A stretch of 64,000 bases of DNA from Sheuella amnicola (GTDB lineage: Bacteria; Pseudomonadota; Gammaproteobacteria; Burkholderiales; Burkholderiaceae_B), in NCBI RefSeq assembly GCF_010499255.1, contig NZ_JAAGRN010000001.1:1-64000 (forward strand), read 5' to 3'. Positions 42,704-51,561 of the stretch are shown piece after piece. Numbering within the stretch: position 1 is the first letter of the stretch; every line of letters starts with the position of its first letter. A model generated the notes under the pieces. That model had not been told where the DNA came from. It saw only the letters and a program-made list of their open reading frames with translations, and did no database searches. Made by a program: the position numbers and the translations under genes.

Positions 42704-45676
42704 TCAAATTGCCTGCGCGAGAACGACGGCGCAATGCAAAGCCTCAGTTTGTGCGCCATCGCGAATTTGATGTCGACAGCTTGTGCCATCGGCCACGACG
42801 ATGGCATTTTGCGGGCGGGATCGCACCGCAGGTAACAAAGACAGTTCTGCCATTGCCATGGAAGTACCATAATGTTCGGCCTCATAGCCGAAGCTGCCTG
42901 CCATCCCGCAACAAGAGGATTCTATCGTAGATACTTTCAAGTCCGGAATCCAACCCAGCACCGTTTGAACCGGACTGAGTGCGTCGAATGCTTTCTGGTG
43001 ACAGTGCCCATGCAACATGATTGTATCGGTTGGGAGCGGTTTAAGTCGCAGATTCAACCTGCCGGCATTCTTTTCTCGAACCAGAAACTCTTCGAACAGA
43101 AATGCGTGATCTGCAATGAGTTTTGCTTCCGATCCGTAGCCGTATTGCATAAACTCGTCTCGCATCGTCAATAAGCAAGATGGCTCGAGTCCGACAATGG
43201 CTACACCGCGCCTGACAAAGGGTAACAATGCTTTGATCGTACGTTGCGCCTCGGTTTTCGCTTTTTCGACCTGTCCCGTCGACAAAAATGTTCGACCACA
43301 ACAAAGCGGACGTTGATCCTCAACGGTATTCAGGTGAACGGTATAGCCTGCAGCCTGCAGTACTTTCAAGGCAGCACGGGCATTATCGGATTCAAGATAA
43401 TTATTGAATGTATCGACGAAAAGTAGAACTTCTTTTTTGTCACTCGCATTCTGATCTGTTTGATTCACAATTGAATGCCCATTCAAGAAAGGCGATTCGA
43501 ATTTGGGCAATGAACGCTGTGTCGCGAAACCAAGCGTGCGTTTAGCTAAATGACCAATGAAGGGAAGTCGCTGAGCGGCGTCGAGTATGCTGCCGATTTT
43601 AGATGCCCACGGGGCATAGTGCGGCATGCCGGCAATCAGTTTTTCACGCAATGAAAGGCCATGCTTGTCGGACCATGCGGCTCGAGCCTCGATTTTCATT
43701 TTTGCCATGTCCACACCGGTTGGACAGTCGCGCTTGCATCCTTTGCACGATACGCAAAGGTCGAGTGTCTCTTTGACGTCCTGCCCGGTGAGTCCTTCCG
43801 GTCCAAGTTGACCGGATATAGCTAGGCGCAAGGTGTTTGCGCGTCCACGCGTCAAGTGCTGTTCGTCTTTGGTGACGCGATAACTCGGGCACATGGTGCC
43901 GGCATCGAATTTACGGCAATGACCATTGTTGTTGCACATTTCAACTGCCGAAGCCAATCCGTTGGTCACATCGTTTCCGGTGCCGGGTGCCGTTTCGGCT
44001 CCGGTCATCGGGTTGCGCACGACGTTCCATGCCGACCAGTCCAAAGCTGTCTTGATCGGAATCACGGCATAGTGTTCATTGAACCTGAATTTGCTGCGAT
44101 CATCCATCTTAGGCGGATTGATGATCTTGTCAGGGCTAAACAGATTGTTCGGATCGAAAAGCGTTTTTATTTCGGAAAATGCCTGATGAATGCGTGGCCC
44201 GTATTGCCACTGCACCCATTCGCCCCTGCAAAGGCCATCCCCATGTTCCCCCGAAAACGCGCCTTTATACTCGCGAACCAAGGCGGCTGTTTTTTCTGCA
44301 ATCTCGCGCATTTTGTGTGCACCATCACGACGCATATCCAGAATCGGACGCACATGTAATGTACCGACGCTGGCATGGGCGTACCAAGTGCCTTCAGTGC
44401 CGTATTCGTGAAATATTTCGGTCAAACGACTTGTGTATTCGGCCAGATGTTCGAGCGGGACGGCACAATCCTCGACAAAAGAAACGGGTTTGCCGTCACC
44501 ACGCATACTCATCATGATGTTCAAGCCGGCCTTGCGTACATCCCATAATGCCTTTTGCGCATTGGCCTGCGGCATTTTGACTACACAGTTCGGCAGTCCG
44601 AGATCACTTAGCAGTGTGTCAAGCTCATCGAGCTTACGAATCAAGCCGGATTGATCGTCACCCGCAAACTCAACCAGCAAAATGGCTGCAGGCTCTCCAA
44701 CAAGCGCTTTTTCGATGACAGGTTTAAATGCCGGATTGCTGATCGCCAGGTCGATCATTGTGCGATCAACCAGTTCGACTGCGGTGGGTTGAAGCTTGAC
44801 GATGTGCTGTGTTGTTTCCATCGCTTTGTAAAAGCTTTGAAAATTCACAACCCCCAGTGTTTTGTGCTTTGGGATCGGACTTAATTTAAGCGTGATTTGT
44901 CTACTGTAGGCAAGGGTACCCTCTGACCCGACCAGTAGATGAGCCAAGTTAGCCACGCCATCATCCGAGTACGCTCTGGGATTCTGACAATCGAAAATAT
45001 CCAGGTTGTAACCTGCGACGCGTCGAAGGACTTTCGGGATGCGTTCGGCGAGTTCGCCTCGTTCACGCATGGCGATACGGGTTACTTCCTCGTGAATGTT
45101 TTGCAGTCGCGAGCCACTTATCGGCTGACTCACCGGGCCGAATCTGGCTTGCGTGCCATCAGCCAGCACGGCATCGATGCTCAACACGTTGTGGACCATG
45201 TTGCCGTATTCGATCGAGCGCGATCCGCAAGAGTTATTGCCGGTCATGCCACCGATCGTACATTGTGCACTTGTCGATACGTCTACCGGAAACCACAGGC
45301 CATGGGGCTTGAGGAATGCATTCAAATGATCAAGCACTATTCCGGGTTCGACTGTCACTGTGCGAGCAACGGGATCGAAGTCGATAACATTGCATAGCCA
45401 TTTGCTGTTGTCGATGATCAATGCGTCGCCAATCGTCTGGCCGCATTGACTCGTGCCTGCACCGCGGGATATGACAGGAGCGTTAAGGTCGCGGGCAATA
45501 TCAAGGGCTCGCAGCACATCGGCTTGATCCCGAGGTACGACTACGCCGGTCGGAATGATCTGGTAGATCGATGCATCGGTAGAGTATCGACCCCGACTGG
45601 CTGTATCAAACAGCACATCGCCGCGGATTTCTTTCTTGAGTATGTTCGCGAGCGGCGAAGGCATGCTTGAACCCAT
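42704..45676 (-). CDS. ydiJ: FAD-linked dehydrogenase fused to Fe-S and CCG domains (YdiJ-like)
   Basis: The roughly 990-residue three-part enzyme resembles E. coli YdiJ (1,018 residues), a D-2-hydroxyglutarate dehydrogenase. The N-terminal FAD-binding p-cresol-methylhydroxylase-type domain is marked by PVISRGAGTSQCGQTIG and IGGMTGNNSCGSRSI. An FAD-linked oxidase C domain comes next. Two 4Fe-4S motifs follow (CNNNGHCRKF...CPSY, CVSCKGCKRDCP) and a C-terminal CCG region (CCGMAGSFGYE). It would oxidise a 2-hydroxy acid and pass electrons to quinone. I use ATG at 45676; ATG 45664 is possible. D-lactate or glycolate oxidation remain alternatives. Confidence 0.83.
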   Translation of the reverse strand: MGSSMPSPLANILKKEIRGDVLFDTASRGRYSTDASIYQIIPTGVVVPRDQADVLRALDIARDLNAPVISRGAGTSQCGQTIGDALIIDNSKWLCNVIDFDPVARTVTVEPGIVLDHLNAFLKPHGLWFPVDVSTSAQCTIGGMTGNNSCGSRSIEYGNMVHNVLSIDAVLADGTQARFGPVSQPISGSRLQNIHEEVTRIAMRERGELAERIPKVLRRVAGYNLDIFDCQNPRAYSDDGVANLAHLLVGSEGTLAYSRQITLKLSPIPKHKTLGVVNFQSFYKAMETTQHIVKLQPTAVELVDRTMIDLAISNPAFKPVIEKALVGEPAAILLVEFAGDDQSGLIRKLDELDTLLSDLGLPNCVVKMPQANAQKALWDVRKAGLNIMMSMRGDGKPVSFVEDCAVPLEHLAEYTSRLTEIFHEYGTEGTWYAHASVGTLHVRPILDMRRDGAHKMREIAEKTAALVREYKGAFSGEHGDGLCRGEWVQWQYGPRIHQAFSEIKTLFDPNNLFSPDKIINPPKMDDRSKFRFNEHYAVIPIKTALDWSAWNVVRNPMTGAETAPGTGNDVTNGLASAVEMCNNNGHCRKFDAGTMCPSYRVTKDEQHLTRGRANTLRLAISGQLGPEGLTGQDVKETLDLCVSCKGCKRDCPTGVDMAKMKIEARAAWSDKHGLSLREKLIAGMPHYAPWASKIGSILDAAQRLPFIGHLAKRTLGFATQRSLPKFESPFLNGHSIVNQTDQNASDKKEVLLFVDTFNNYLESDNARAALKVLQAAGYTVHLNTVEDQRPLCCGRTFLSTGQVEKAKTEAQRTIKALLPFVRRGVAIVGLEPSCLLTMRDEFMQYGYGSEAKLIADHAFLFEEFLVREKNAGRLNLRLKPLPTDTIMLHGHCHQKAFDALSPVQTVLGWIPDLKVSTIESSCCGMAGSFGYEAEHYGTSMAMAELSLLPAVRSRPQNAIVVADGTSCRHQIRDGAQTEALHCAVVLAQAI

Positions 45677-45704
45677 GATATTTCGGTCGAACCTATATTT
45701 GAAA

Positions 45705-46916
45705 TTACGATTGCGAGAAATAGTCCATGCCGGCCTGAACACCACTGCCGGAAAGTTTGACTCCGGATAGCTTCAGACCCATTTCTATGCCGGTAAGCGT
45801 GGCAAGTAGGGTGAGGTCATTGCTGTCGCCCAGATGTCCAATACGGAACATGCGGCCTTTGAGCTTACCCAGACCGGTTCCGAGCGACATATCGAATCGT
45901 TTCTGAATCAATTGACGTACGGCGTCTGCATCAATTCCATCCGGTGTGATCACTCCGGTTAACACTGGAGAATACAGTTTGGGATCTGCGCATTGAATCG
46001 GTAACCCCCATGCCTGAACGGCCGATCTGACACCTTTTGCCCAGCGCTGATGCCGGGCGAAAACCTGATCCATCCCTTCCTCTTCGATCATATCTTGCGC
46101 TTCAGACAAACCATACAGCAGATTAGTGCTTGATGTACTGGGCCAGTATCCGCCTTTGTTCATGTCTACGATTTCATCCCAGGCCCAGAATGCACGTGGC
46201 ATCTTGGCGCTTTTGGAGGCTTCGATCGCGCGTGGGGACAGTGCATTGAAGCTGATGCCGGGCGGCAGCATCAAGCCCTTTTGCGATCCGCTGATCGATA
46301 CATCCGCTCCCCATTCGTCGTGGCGATAGTCGGCACTGCCCAAACCGGAAATCGTATCAACCAGCAAAAGGGCAGGGTGTTTGGCTGCATCGATAGCTTT
46401 GCGAACGGCTGCAATATCAGATGTGACACCAGTTGATGTTTCGTTATGTACGACACAGACGGCTTTGATGCTGTGTCCCGTATCTTGTTTCAGGCGATCG
46501 AATATCAGATCTGCCTGAACGCCCTGACGCCAGCCCGGCGCTTGCGGCAAAACCTCGTCGCTTCCCTGGTAGCTCAGTATTTCTGTTTTTAATCCCATAC
46601 GGGTTGCAAGCTTGTTCCATAACGACGCAAATTGTCCGGTTTCGAACATCAGAACATGATCACCTGGACTTAGCGTATTAACCAGTGCAGCTTCCCAAGC
46701 TCCGGTGCCCGATGCAGGGTAAATCACGACCGGGTGTCTGGTCTTGAAGATTTTCTGCATTCCGGCAATGACTTTAAGCCCTAACGCGCCAAACTCCGGG
46801 CCGCGGTGATCAATCGTCGGATAGCTGATGGCACGCAGAATTCTGTCGGGTACAGGGCTAGGACCGGGAATTTGCAGAAAGTGTCGGCCGGTCGGATGAA
46901 AGTCGAGTTTGATCAT
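45705..46916 (-). CDS. Class V aminotransferase (serine/alanine-glyoxylate type)
   Basis: The 403-residue PLP enzyme has IPGPSPVPDRILRAI and the PASGTGAWEAALVN loop typical of alanine/serine-glyoxylate aminotransferases. The PLP lysine is in ISGSQKGLMLPPG. It moves an amino group to glyoxylate from serine or alanine, giving glycine and hydroxypyruvate or pyruvate. It lies directly upstream of the FAD dehydrogenase on the same strand (29-base gap), suggesting a shared role in C2/hydroxyacid metabolism. Confidence 0.88.
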   Translation of the reverse strand: MIKLDFHPTGRHFLQIPGPSPVPDRILRAISYPTIDHRGPEFGALGLKVIAGMQKIFKTRHPVVIYPASGTGAWEAALVNTLSPGDHVLMFETGQFASLWNKLATRMGLKTEILSYQGSDEVLPQAPGWRQGVQADLIFDRLKQDTGHSIKAVCVVHNETSTGVTSDIAAVRKAIDAAKHPALLLVDTISGLGSADYRHDEWGADVSISGSQKGLMLPPGISFNALSPRAIEASKSAKMPRAFWAWDEIVDMNKGGYWPSTSSTNLLYGLSEAQDMIEEEGMDQVFARHQRWAKGVRSAVQAWGLPIQCADPKLYSPVLTGVITPDGIDADAVRQLIQKRFDMSLGTGLGKLKGRMFRIGHLGDSNDLTLLATLTGIEMGLKLSGVKLSGSGVQAGMDYFSQS

Positions 46917-47008
46917 GGCGGATTCCGTTAGGGGGATCGGAGAAAATTACCACATCGTGGAACTACAATCCACAGGGTCAGTTTGTTTTATTTGAGGGAA
47001 GCTCATTC

Positions 47009-47803
47009 ATGAATAGCCAGGAACGCGATGCATTAAATCTTTTCCTTGAGCAAATGGTTCAGGCACGTCCAGGACCCAAGGATCAGGAGGCTGAAACACT
47101 CATCAGATCGGCAATGGAAAAGCAGCCCGATTCGGGATATTTGCTGGTACAGCGCGCAATGCAATTCGATTTGCTGTTGCAACAGGCTCAATCAAGAATG
47201 ACTGACATGCAGGCTGAAATCGACCAGCTGAAAAAAAAGATCGACAAGCCGGTGGATAAATCTGCTGAAACCAGCTTTCTTGGCGATGTTCACGCCTGGG
47301 GGCGGACATCACCGACGGGGCCCACCTCAGTGGTTGCTTCATCCGGCTCTACTTCTTCAGGATCGGGGATGGTACCGTCGGCGAGTGCAACAGGTCCCGC
47401 ACCCGTTAATCAGACTTTGCGCGCAAGTGGGGCGGCTGCGGCGACTGCGCCGTCTGCGCCGTCTGCGCAACCCGCACCCGCACCCGTCTCGGCGCCCTCG
47501 ACCTGGGGCTCAGGCTTTCTTGGTAGCGTTGCGACAACCGCTGCAGGTGTCGTCGCCGGTTCATTCCTTTATCACGGGATTCAAAACCTGATGAGCTCAA
47601 ATCATGGTGCGAGTGCATCGAACGCATCGAACGCATCGAACGCGTCGCCAGGAGGGCGAGAGTCTTCGGGTGGCACCGATTGGGATCAATCCGTCGCGCC
47701 TTCTTCAGGGCATGTATACACAGCCTATGTGGATAATGATGTGGTGGATGAGTCCGGTTCAGATATGGACGGTGGTTTTGGTGATGGAGGTGATGGCGAG
47801 TGA
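47009..47803 (+). CDS. DUF2076-family protein
   Basis: The 264-residue product starts MNSQERDALNLFLEQMV, the typical DUF2076 N-terminus, with a coiled coil at about residues 48-82 (QAQSRMTDMQAEIDQLKKKI). A Ser/Ala/Pro-rich linker follows, then a short hydrophobic stretch (GFLGSVATTAAGVVAGSFLY), an (ASN)n repeat and an acidic Gly-rich tail ending DGGDGE. The function of this family is not known; it is often called a periplasmic ligand-binding sensor without evidence. A 9-bp triplication encodes the ASN repeat. Confidence 0.75.
   Translation: MNSQERDALNLFLEQMVQARPGPKDQEAETLIRSAMEKQPDSGYLLVQRAMQFDLLLQQAQSRMTDMQAEIDQLKKKIDKPVDKSAETSFLGDVHAWGRTSPTGPTSVVASSGSTSSGSGMVPSASATGPAPVNQTLRASGAAAATAPSAPSAQPAPAPVSAPSTWGSGFLGSVATTAAGVVAGSFLYHGIQNLMSSNHGASASNASNASNASPGGRESSGGTDWDQSVAPSSGHVYTAYVDNDVVDESGSDMDGGFGDGGDGE
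47615..47641 (+). repeat. 9-bp in-frame tandem repeat (GCATCGAAC x3)
   Basis: Three exact copies plus a partial GCGTCG copy encode Ala-Ser-Asn repeats in the DUF2076 protein. In-frame arrays like this can vary in number by slippage. Confidence 0.85.
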
Positions 47804-47807
47804 GCGC

Positions 47808-48428
47808 CTAGCCTTTATTTAGCCGCTCCAGATCTTGCGGCGTATCTACGTCGATGATGTAGTGATCATTATCGGTATGCCATCTCTCAACAAGATCGGG
47901 GTGCGTATCGATGAAATCCCGACAAGTCATGCGGCCCGACTGCGATTGTTGGGCCCGAAGCACAACTCCGGATAGCAACACAGGGTTGCCGCGTTGCCCC
48001 TTCACAACTGGGTATAGGATTTCTTTGCCGGGGGGGCGTTGTGCGAATGCGGTCAACAACTCAATCATGTCTTTCGCATCAATTAATGGTTGGTCGGCAA
48101 GCGCAATGATGACCGCATTGCAATCCGGATTGATGGACGTCAGTCCAAGTTCTACTGAGCTTTGCTGACCTTGATCGGGAGCCGGGTTACGCAAAATTTT
48201 GATGAGCGTCTTGTCAGTGCCGTCTTGGTGCATGATTTCATGCAGTGCATCTTCGATCTGTTGAAAATAGTATCCCGTTACGACGCAAATTGATTGGGTA
48301 CCTGCCTGTCGTAGGCTATTTAGCTGCCTGTAGAGAAAAGATTCTCCGTTGTGCATCAACAATGATTTCGGTATATGCCCCATTCGGGAGCCTTCACCCG
48401 CCGCAAGCAAGACTGCGCAAATTTTCAA
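47808..48428 (-). CDS. MobA/MocA-like nucleotidyltransferase
   Basis: The roughly 206-residue NTP-transferase has LAAGEGSRMGHIPKSLL, the GxxxRMGxxK nucleotide-binding motif, and ALADQPLID for metal binding. This is the pattern of molybdenum-cofactor cytidylyl- or guanylyltransferases. The enzyme may serve molybdoenzymes such as TtrA or the disrupted hydroxylase, but distance makes this only possible. There is no ATG; TTG at 48428 with CGGAG 7 bases upstream is the best start, and TTG at 48434 is the alternative. Confidence 0.8.
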   Translation of the reverse strand: MKICAVLLAAGEGSRMGHIPKSLLMHNGESFLYRQLNSLRQAGTQSICVVTGYYFQQIEDALHEIMHQDGTDKTLIKILRNPAPDQGQQSSVELGLTSINPDCNAVIIALADQPLIDAKDMIELLTAFAQRPPGKEILYPVVKGQRGNPVLLSGVVLRAQQSQSGRMTCRDFIDTHPDLVERWHTDNDHYIIDVDTPQDLERLNKG

Positions 48429-48578
48429 TTGCAACTCCGAGTTTCATTTTTTTCATTTCAAGGGCGACCGCCTTCAAGAGCACGTCCACTTAAGGCTTCT
48501 ATTAAAACCTTAATTGGAACTGTGAGCGCATATTCATTGTTATAGTCTTCCTTTAGTCGTTTTTACCGAGCAAAATCC

Positions 48579-49295
48579 ATGGCGCAACAGCCTATTTCGA
48601 TCAATCCGACACGCACGCATCGCTTAGCTGTCGCCAAAGCGCTTAATGAATCCCGGCCGACCACGATTCTGGATATTTGTTGCGGCGACGGTTGGTTGCC
48701 AGAAAGTCTGGAATATCCCGCGCATATCCACGGTCTTGATCTGTATGCTGAATCTCCAAGTGGATACGCCTTATTTCAAAAAGGGGATTTCAATCTAGGG
48801 GTGCCGGACAATCTAGGTCGATATGACGCCGCGATTTGTTGCGAGGCAATGGGTTATTTGCAAAACCCCGGACTGTTTTTGCAGAGTGTGCGGGCGCACT
48901 TGAATCCGGGCGGTCGATTCATTTTGTCGGTGCCCAATCCAAACTACGCCGGCGCCAGAATCAATCATTTGATTCAGGGATTTCCCAGATCGTATTCGTG
49001 GTTTTCCCAAAATGATACGCCCGAGCCCCATATGCCATGGCTTACGCTCGGACTCTTTCAGTTATGGCTTTTGCTGGGATTAAACGGTTTCAAGGACATT
49101 ACAGTGCTTGAGGTTCAAGAGCCCAAACCCCGCAGATCATGGGAGCGACTTGTGGGTTGGATCATCAAGGCTTACGCCAGAAAACGCGTCAGGAAAGCAA
49201 AAAACGAAAGCGTTCGCAGACTCTGGGAGCAGGCGCTTTCGGATCAGGTTGTGTACGGCCGGCAGCTTGTTGTTTCAGCCGTTGCCTGTGATTAA
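48579..49295 (+). CDS. Class I SAM-dependent methyltransferase
   Basis: The 238-residue product has the SAM-binding start TILDICCGDGWLPESLEYP and a following acidic HGLDLYAES, then GGRFILSVPNPNYAGARINH. The arrangement fits Methyltransf_11/23-type enzymes of unknown acceptor, and CCG replaces the common GCG in motif I. A short basic C-terminal tail follows. It is convergent with the small secreted gene, overlapping it by four bases. Confidence 0.8.
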   Translation: MAQQPISINPTRTHRLAVAKALNESRPTTILDICCGDGWLPESLEYPAHIHGLDLYAESPSGYALFQKGDFNLGVPDNLGRYDAAICCEAMGYLQNPGLFLQSVRAHLNPGGRFILSVPNPNYAGARINHLIQGFPRSYSWFSQNDTPEPHMPWLTLGLFQLWLLLGLNGFKDITVLEVQEPKPRRSWERLVGWIIKAYARKRVRKAKNESVRRLWEQALSDQVVYGRQLVVSAVACD

Positions 49296-49501
49296 CGTGC
49301 TGTTGAAGTTGAACCCGATTTCTTGGCTGTCGAACTCTTTGAACTCTTCGATTTTTTCGACTTTTTTGTCTGTTTTTTGCTGTTGGATTTTTTCTTTGCG
49401 GTTTGCTGAGTGCCCGTCGACGATGTTTGTGCGGCCACCGGAGCAGCTTGAGCCAAGCCGAACAATGCAACCAGAACGACTACTGCAAGCTTCTTCAACA
49501 T
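49292..49501 (-). CDS. Small exported Lys/Ser-rich protein
   Basis: The 69-residue product has a Sec signal peptide (MLKKLAVVVLVALFGLAQAA), followed by a very basic Ser/Lys/Thr tail of about 45 residues (QTAKKKSNSKKQTKKSKKSK and on). Low complexity makes homology useless, but such short basic exported proteins are common in Burkholderiales. No function is assigned. It overlaps the methyltransferase stop. Confidence 0.6.
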   Translation of the reverse strand: MLKKLAVVVLVALFGLAQAAPVAAQTSSTGTQQTAKKKSNSKKQTKKSKKSKSSKSSTAKKSGSTSTAR

Positions 49502-49617
49502 AAAATTTCCTTTATCTACTAAATAATTTGAAGCGAAAACCGCATTAATTCAAATTTGTTAAACAATGTAACAAATTATAAGTCTTGTATGCGTATGGAA
49601 ACAGGAATAATCACGTG

Positions 49618-50442
49618 ATGAATGAATTTTCTTCGCAAAATCTTCGTGTCGCTTTGGCGGGGTTGGGCTCGGTTGGAAGGTCTATTGCGAAAGCATTAGT
49701 GGCCGGTGAGGTTCCTGGCGTAGAGTTGGTGGCGGTGTCGGCAAAAAACCACCAAAAGGCCAAGGACTTTTTGTCACAATACGCATCGAATGTGCAAGTG
49801 GTTGAAGTGTCGCATTTGTCCGACAAGGCAGACCTGGTGATTGAGTGCGCGCCGGCATCGGTGTTTGCTGAAATCGTTGAGCCGGCGCTTCGGGCGCGCA
49901 AACAAGTGATGGTGCTATCGGTCGCAGCATTGTTAAAACATCCATATCTGATCGATTTGGCCAAGAGCCAGGGCACGGTGATGCATGTTCCGACCGGTGC
50001 GCTGATCGGTTTGGACGCAATGCTCGCTGCGGCGCGAGGTACCATTCACTCGGTCAAAATGATTACCCGTAAGCCTCCTTCAGGTCTGGAAGGGGCGCCT
50101 CATTTGGTCAAAAATAATATTGATGTGCAAAATCTGACCGCACCACTCAAGGTTTTTGAAGGAAATGCCCTGGATGCCGCAGTCGGGTTTCCCGCAAACG
50201 TGAATGTTGTGGCAGCGCTGTCTTTGGCGGGTATTGGTCCGCAGCGAACCATGCTTGAAGTCTGGGCCGATCCCGGAATTCATCGCAATTCCCACACAAT
50301 CATCGTCGATTCAGACTCGACCCGTTTCACCTCGACGATGGAAAATCTGCCTTCCGAAAACCCTAAGACCAGCAAAATTGTGAGCCAGAGTGTGATTGCT
50401 TTGCTTGGCAAAATGAGATCAAGCTTCAGGATCGGAACATGA
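49618..50442 (+). CDS. nadX: Aspartate dehydrogenase (NAD biosynthesis type)
   Basis: The 274-residue product belongs to the L-aspartate dehydrogenase family (NadX), which oxidises aspartate to iminoaspartate, an alternative to NadB for making NAD, or a deaminating enzyme. A Rossmann start (RVALAGLGSVGRSIAKAL) and the family segments MHVPTGALIGLDAMLAAA and KPPSGLEGAPHL are clear. ATG at 49618 follows an AGGAA site; an upstream in-frame start exists at 49585. NadA and NadC are not in the window. Confidence 0.85.
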   Translation: MNEFSSQNLRVALAGLGSVGRSIAKALVAGEVPGVELVAVSAKNHQKAKDFLSQYASNVQVVEVSHLSDKADLVIECAPASVFAEIVEPALRARKQVMVLSVAALLKHPYLIDLAKSQGTVMHVPTGALIGLDAMLAAARGTIHSVKMITRKPPSGLEGAPHLVKNNIDVQNLTAPLKVFEGNALDAAVGFPANVNVVAALSLAGIGPQRTMLEVWADPGIHRNSHTIIVDSDSTRFTSTMENLPSENPKTSKIVSQSVIALLGKMRSSFRIGT

Positions 50443-50508
50443 TTGTGCAAGATCGGTGATCAGGCTTGCGTGGGGCGCCATGCACCGATCGAGGTAGGCC
50501 ACAGACCC

Positions 50509-51393
50509 TTAAGCTACACGAGCTTGTTTTTCACGAGGCAGATCCAGAGTGGTCACGCGTGTGAGTTCGCGTTTGTACTTTTTGTCATCAAAAGGACGTG
50601 CGCGATGCATGGTGGTCCTGTTATCCCAGATCACCAGATCATTGAGTCTCCATTCATGCGAAAACACGAATTTGCGCTGGGTTGCGTGTTCGATCAGGTC
50701 TTTCAGCAGTAAACGTCCCTCGGGAATAGGCCATTCGATGATGCGGGATGCGTGTGATGCCAGATAAAGGGATTTGCGCGGAGAGTCTTGGCAAATTTTG
50801 ACTAGCGGGTGAGTTGCGCCCGGCAAGCGCTCACTTTCTTCCGGAGAAAAATCAAATCCCATCGTATGTCTTGAATACACGATCGAGTGATTCACATGCA
50901 AACCTTCAATGGTCCTTTTTGTTTCGTCATCGAGCGCGTCGTAGGCGGCGCGCATGTCTGCAAATTCAGTGTCGGCACGAACCGGGGGGATATTGCGCGC
51001 GTAAAGCATCGAATAGCGGCCGGCCGGATCTTCAAAAGAAGCATCGGTGTGCCAGATACGATTGCTGATTCCGTTCATGCGGCGACGGTCTTCCGCCCCC
51101 AGAATATCTCCGTCTTGCCCGACATTCGAAATATCGGTTAATGCCTCGTTACCGTAGCGATTTTTGGCTAACACCGATGAGGAAGTTTTCGCATGCAACT
51201 CACCGTCCATGCGTTTTGCGAAATCAAGCTGCTCTTGAGCGCTAAAGTGCTGATCTCTGAAGACCAGAACACTGTATTGCGCCATGGCATCCCTTAATTC
51301 CTGCAACGTTTGTTCGTCATAGGTTTGATTCAGGTCGATTGCACTGACCTCAGCACCAAAGTCAGGATGTATCCGTTTAAAGCTCAAACTCAT
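50509..51393 (-). CDS. TauD/TfdA-family 2-oxoglutarate dioxygenase
   Basis: The 294-residue Fe(II)/2-oxoglutarate dioxygenase has the facial-triad HTDASFEDP (His-x-Asp) and the distal His in DNRTTMHRARPFD. The Arg RELTRVTTLD binds 2-oxoglutarate. Relatives cleave taurine, 2,4-D or other sulfonates and ethers, and the sequence is nearer TfdA style than TauD. A sulfate/sulfonate context lies several kilobases away, but the substrate is unknown. It is convergent with the aspartate dehydrogenase gene. Confidence 0.87.
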   Translation of the reverse strand: MSLSFKRIHPDFGAEVSAIDLNQTYDEQTLQELRDAMAQYSVLVFRDQHFSAQEQLDFAKRMDGELHAKTSSSVLAKNRYGNEALTDISNVGQDGDILGAEDRRRMNGISNRIWHTDASFEDPAGRYSMLYARNIPPVRADTEFADMRAAYDALDDETKRTIEGLHVNHSIVYSRHTMGFDFSPEESERLPGATHPLVKICQDSPRKSLYLASHASRIIEWPIPEGRLLLKDLIEHATQRKFVFSHEWRLNDLVIWDNRTTMHRARPFDDKKYKRELTRVTTLDLPREKQARVA

Positions 51394-51561
51394 GTCGTCC
51401 CCTCGGTTGAAACTAACTTAGTATTTCTTAATCATTTGAATTATTTGAAATTATTCGGATAAATATACTCCTACTCCAAACCAGTTTTCTACATAGTGGT
51501 TACGGTGATACTATTTTGGGTTATTGAACTTAACCATTTGTCTTCAGCTTGTAACAATTCC

